A stretch of DNA of 25,490 bases, taken from assembly GCA_033557675.1 (NCBI GenBank), contig JAWQRM010000259.1:1-25490 (forward strand), read 5' to 3'. The DNA comes from Coptodactyla brooksi (taxonomy: Eukaryota; Arthropoda; Insecta; Coleoptera; Scarabaeidae). A program made the position numbers and the translations under genes. This document shows positions 25,111 to 25,490 of the stretch, in pieces. Below the pieces are notes generated by a model that was not told the origin of the DNA, did no database searches, and was given only the letters and a program-made list of their open reading frames with translations. Numbering within the stretch: position 1 is the stretch's first letter; every line of letters begins with the position of its first letter.

Positions 25111-25490
25111 CAGTGGCGTAGCGTAGCAGGGGCGGTGGGGGTGGCCCGCCCCGGGCGACACTCTTTGAGGGCGGCAAAATTTCACGATAAATAGTAATAA
25201 TGTCCTGTAATCTAAACTAAAAATTTGAATCGCCCCATTTCATATTTTTCTCACACCTACAAATCGAGCCGATTAAAATGAGCACGGAACTTTTTATTAT
25301 TTGATCTGTAATGGCATCGGGGAATTCCCTTTCTTTTAGTAGACATCTCGCTCTCTCTAGCGACTGGCAATCAGGGAATCCCTTTTCTTTTGTATTGTTC
25401 ATTGCTTGATCATCGGCTGTCCAATTCACATTGACTCAATTAAACTGCTAAAATTCATGATTTTCTTTAAGTGCGTGTTGTGATTATTAT
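25111..25490. mobile_element. hAT-like element end, running out of the window
   Basis: CAGTGGCGTAGC at 25111-25122 is a typical hAT terminal sequence, followed by a sharply GC-rich stretch (25128-25160, GGGGCGGTGGGGG...GCCCCGGGC) standing out from AT-rich surroundings. GTTAAATG just before would be the 8-bp target copy. A 70-codon - strand frame (25217-25429) inside it has no recognised motif. The other end is outside the window. Confidence 0.45.

Overview
The window is AT-rich animal DNA dominated by one large spliced gene and many dead DNA transposons. Short GT-AG introns, several mariner/Tc1 lineages, piggyBac, pogo-like, hAT-like and jockey-like pieces point to an arthropod, most likely an insect. 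A hymenopteran is a guess; nothing here fixes the order. There is no bacterial or phage content and no CRISPR array.

The gene is on the + strand: 15 coding exons from 1156 to 20198 give a predicted 1113-residue protein that I recognise as condensin subunit CAP-G (NCAPG, condensin complex subunit 3). Every exon junction keeps frame. The order is N-terminal HEAT repeats (exons 1-7), a charged helical segment (exon 8), further HEAT repeats including the conserved WxNP segment (exons 9-12), and a basic, Ser/Thr-rich tail ending with a CDK-type site (exons 13-15). The upstream 1.15 kb carries NRF1-like, CRE-like and CCAAT motifs.

The introns are transposon graveyards. Intron 3 (1819-7140) holds a decayed mariner (1848-4732), split by a second insertion, followed about 30 bp later by a nearly full-length dead piggyBac with TTAA duplications (4765-6897). 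Intron 6 has a piggyBac-type MITE. Intron 7 has a Tc1 relic, a tRNA-derived SINE with target-site duplication and a degenerate hammerhead-like motif. Intron 8 has a mariner relic, intron 10 a jockey LINE fragment and a second-family mariner (16601-17460), and intron 12 another mariner relic. Downstream of the gene (20199-25490) I see only relics: mariner, pogo/Tigger, an unnamed multicopy family and a hAT-like terminus.

The most interesting structure is a long inverted duplication inside the gene. The segment at 16643-18464 (mariner + intron 10 end + exon 11 + intron 11 + most of exon 12) recurs in reverse orientation at 2245-4362, within intron 3. The copy is bounded on its gene side by a mariner end and on the other side by a truncated mariner. 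It looks like a composite mariner that carried condensin exons into another mariner. As a result the pre-mRNA contains an antisense copy of its own exons 11-12 and could form a hairpin of nearly 2 kb. The structure is read from the sequence; hairpin RNA, siRNA or circular-RNA consequences are inference.
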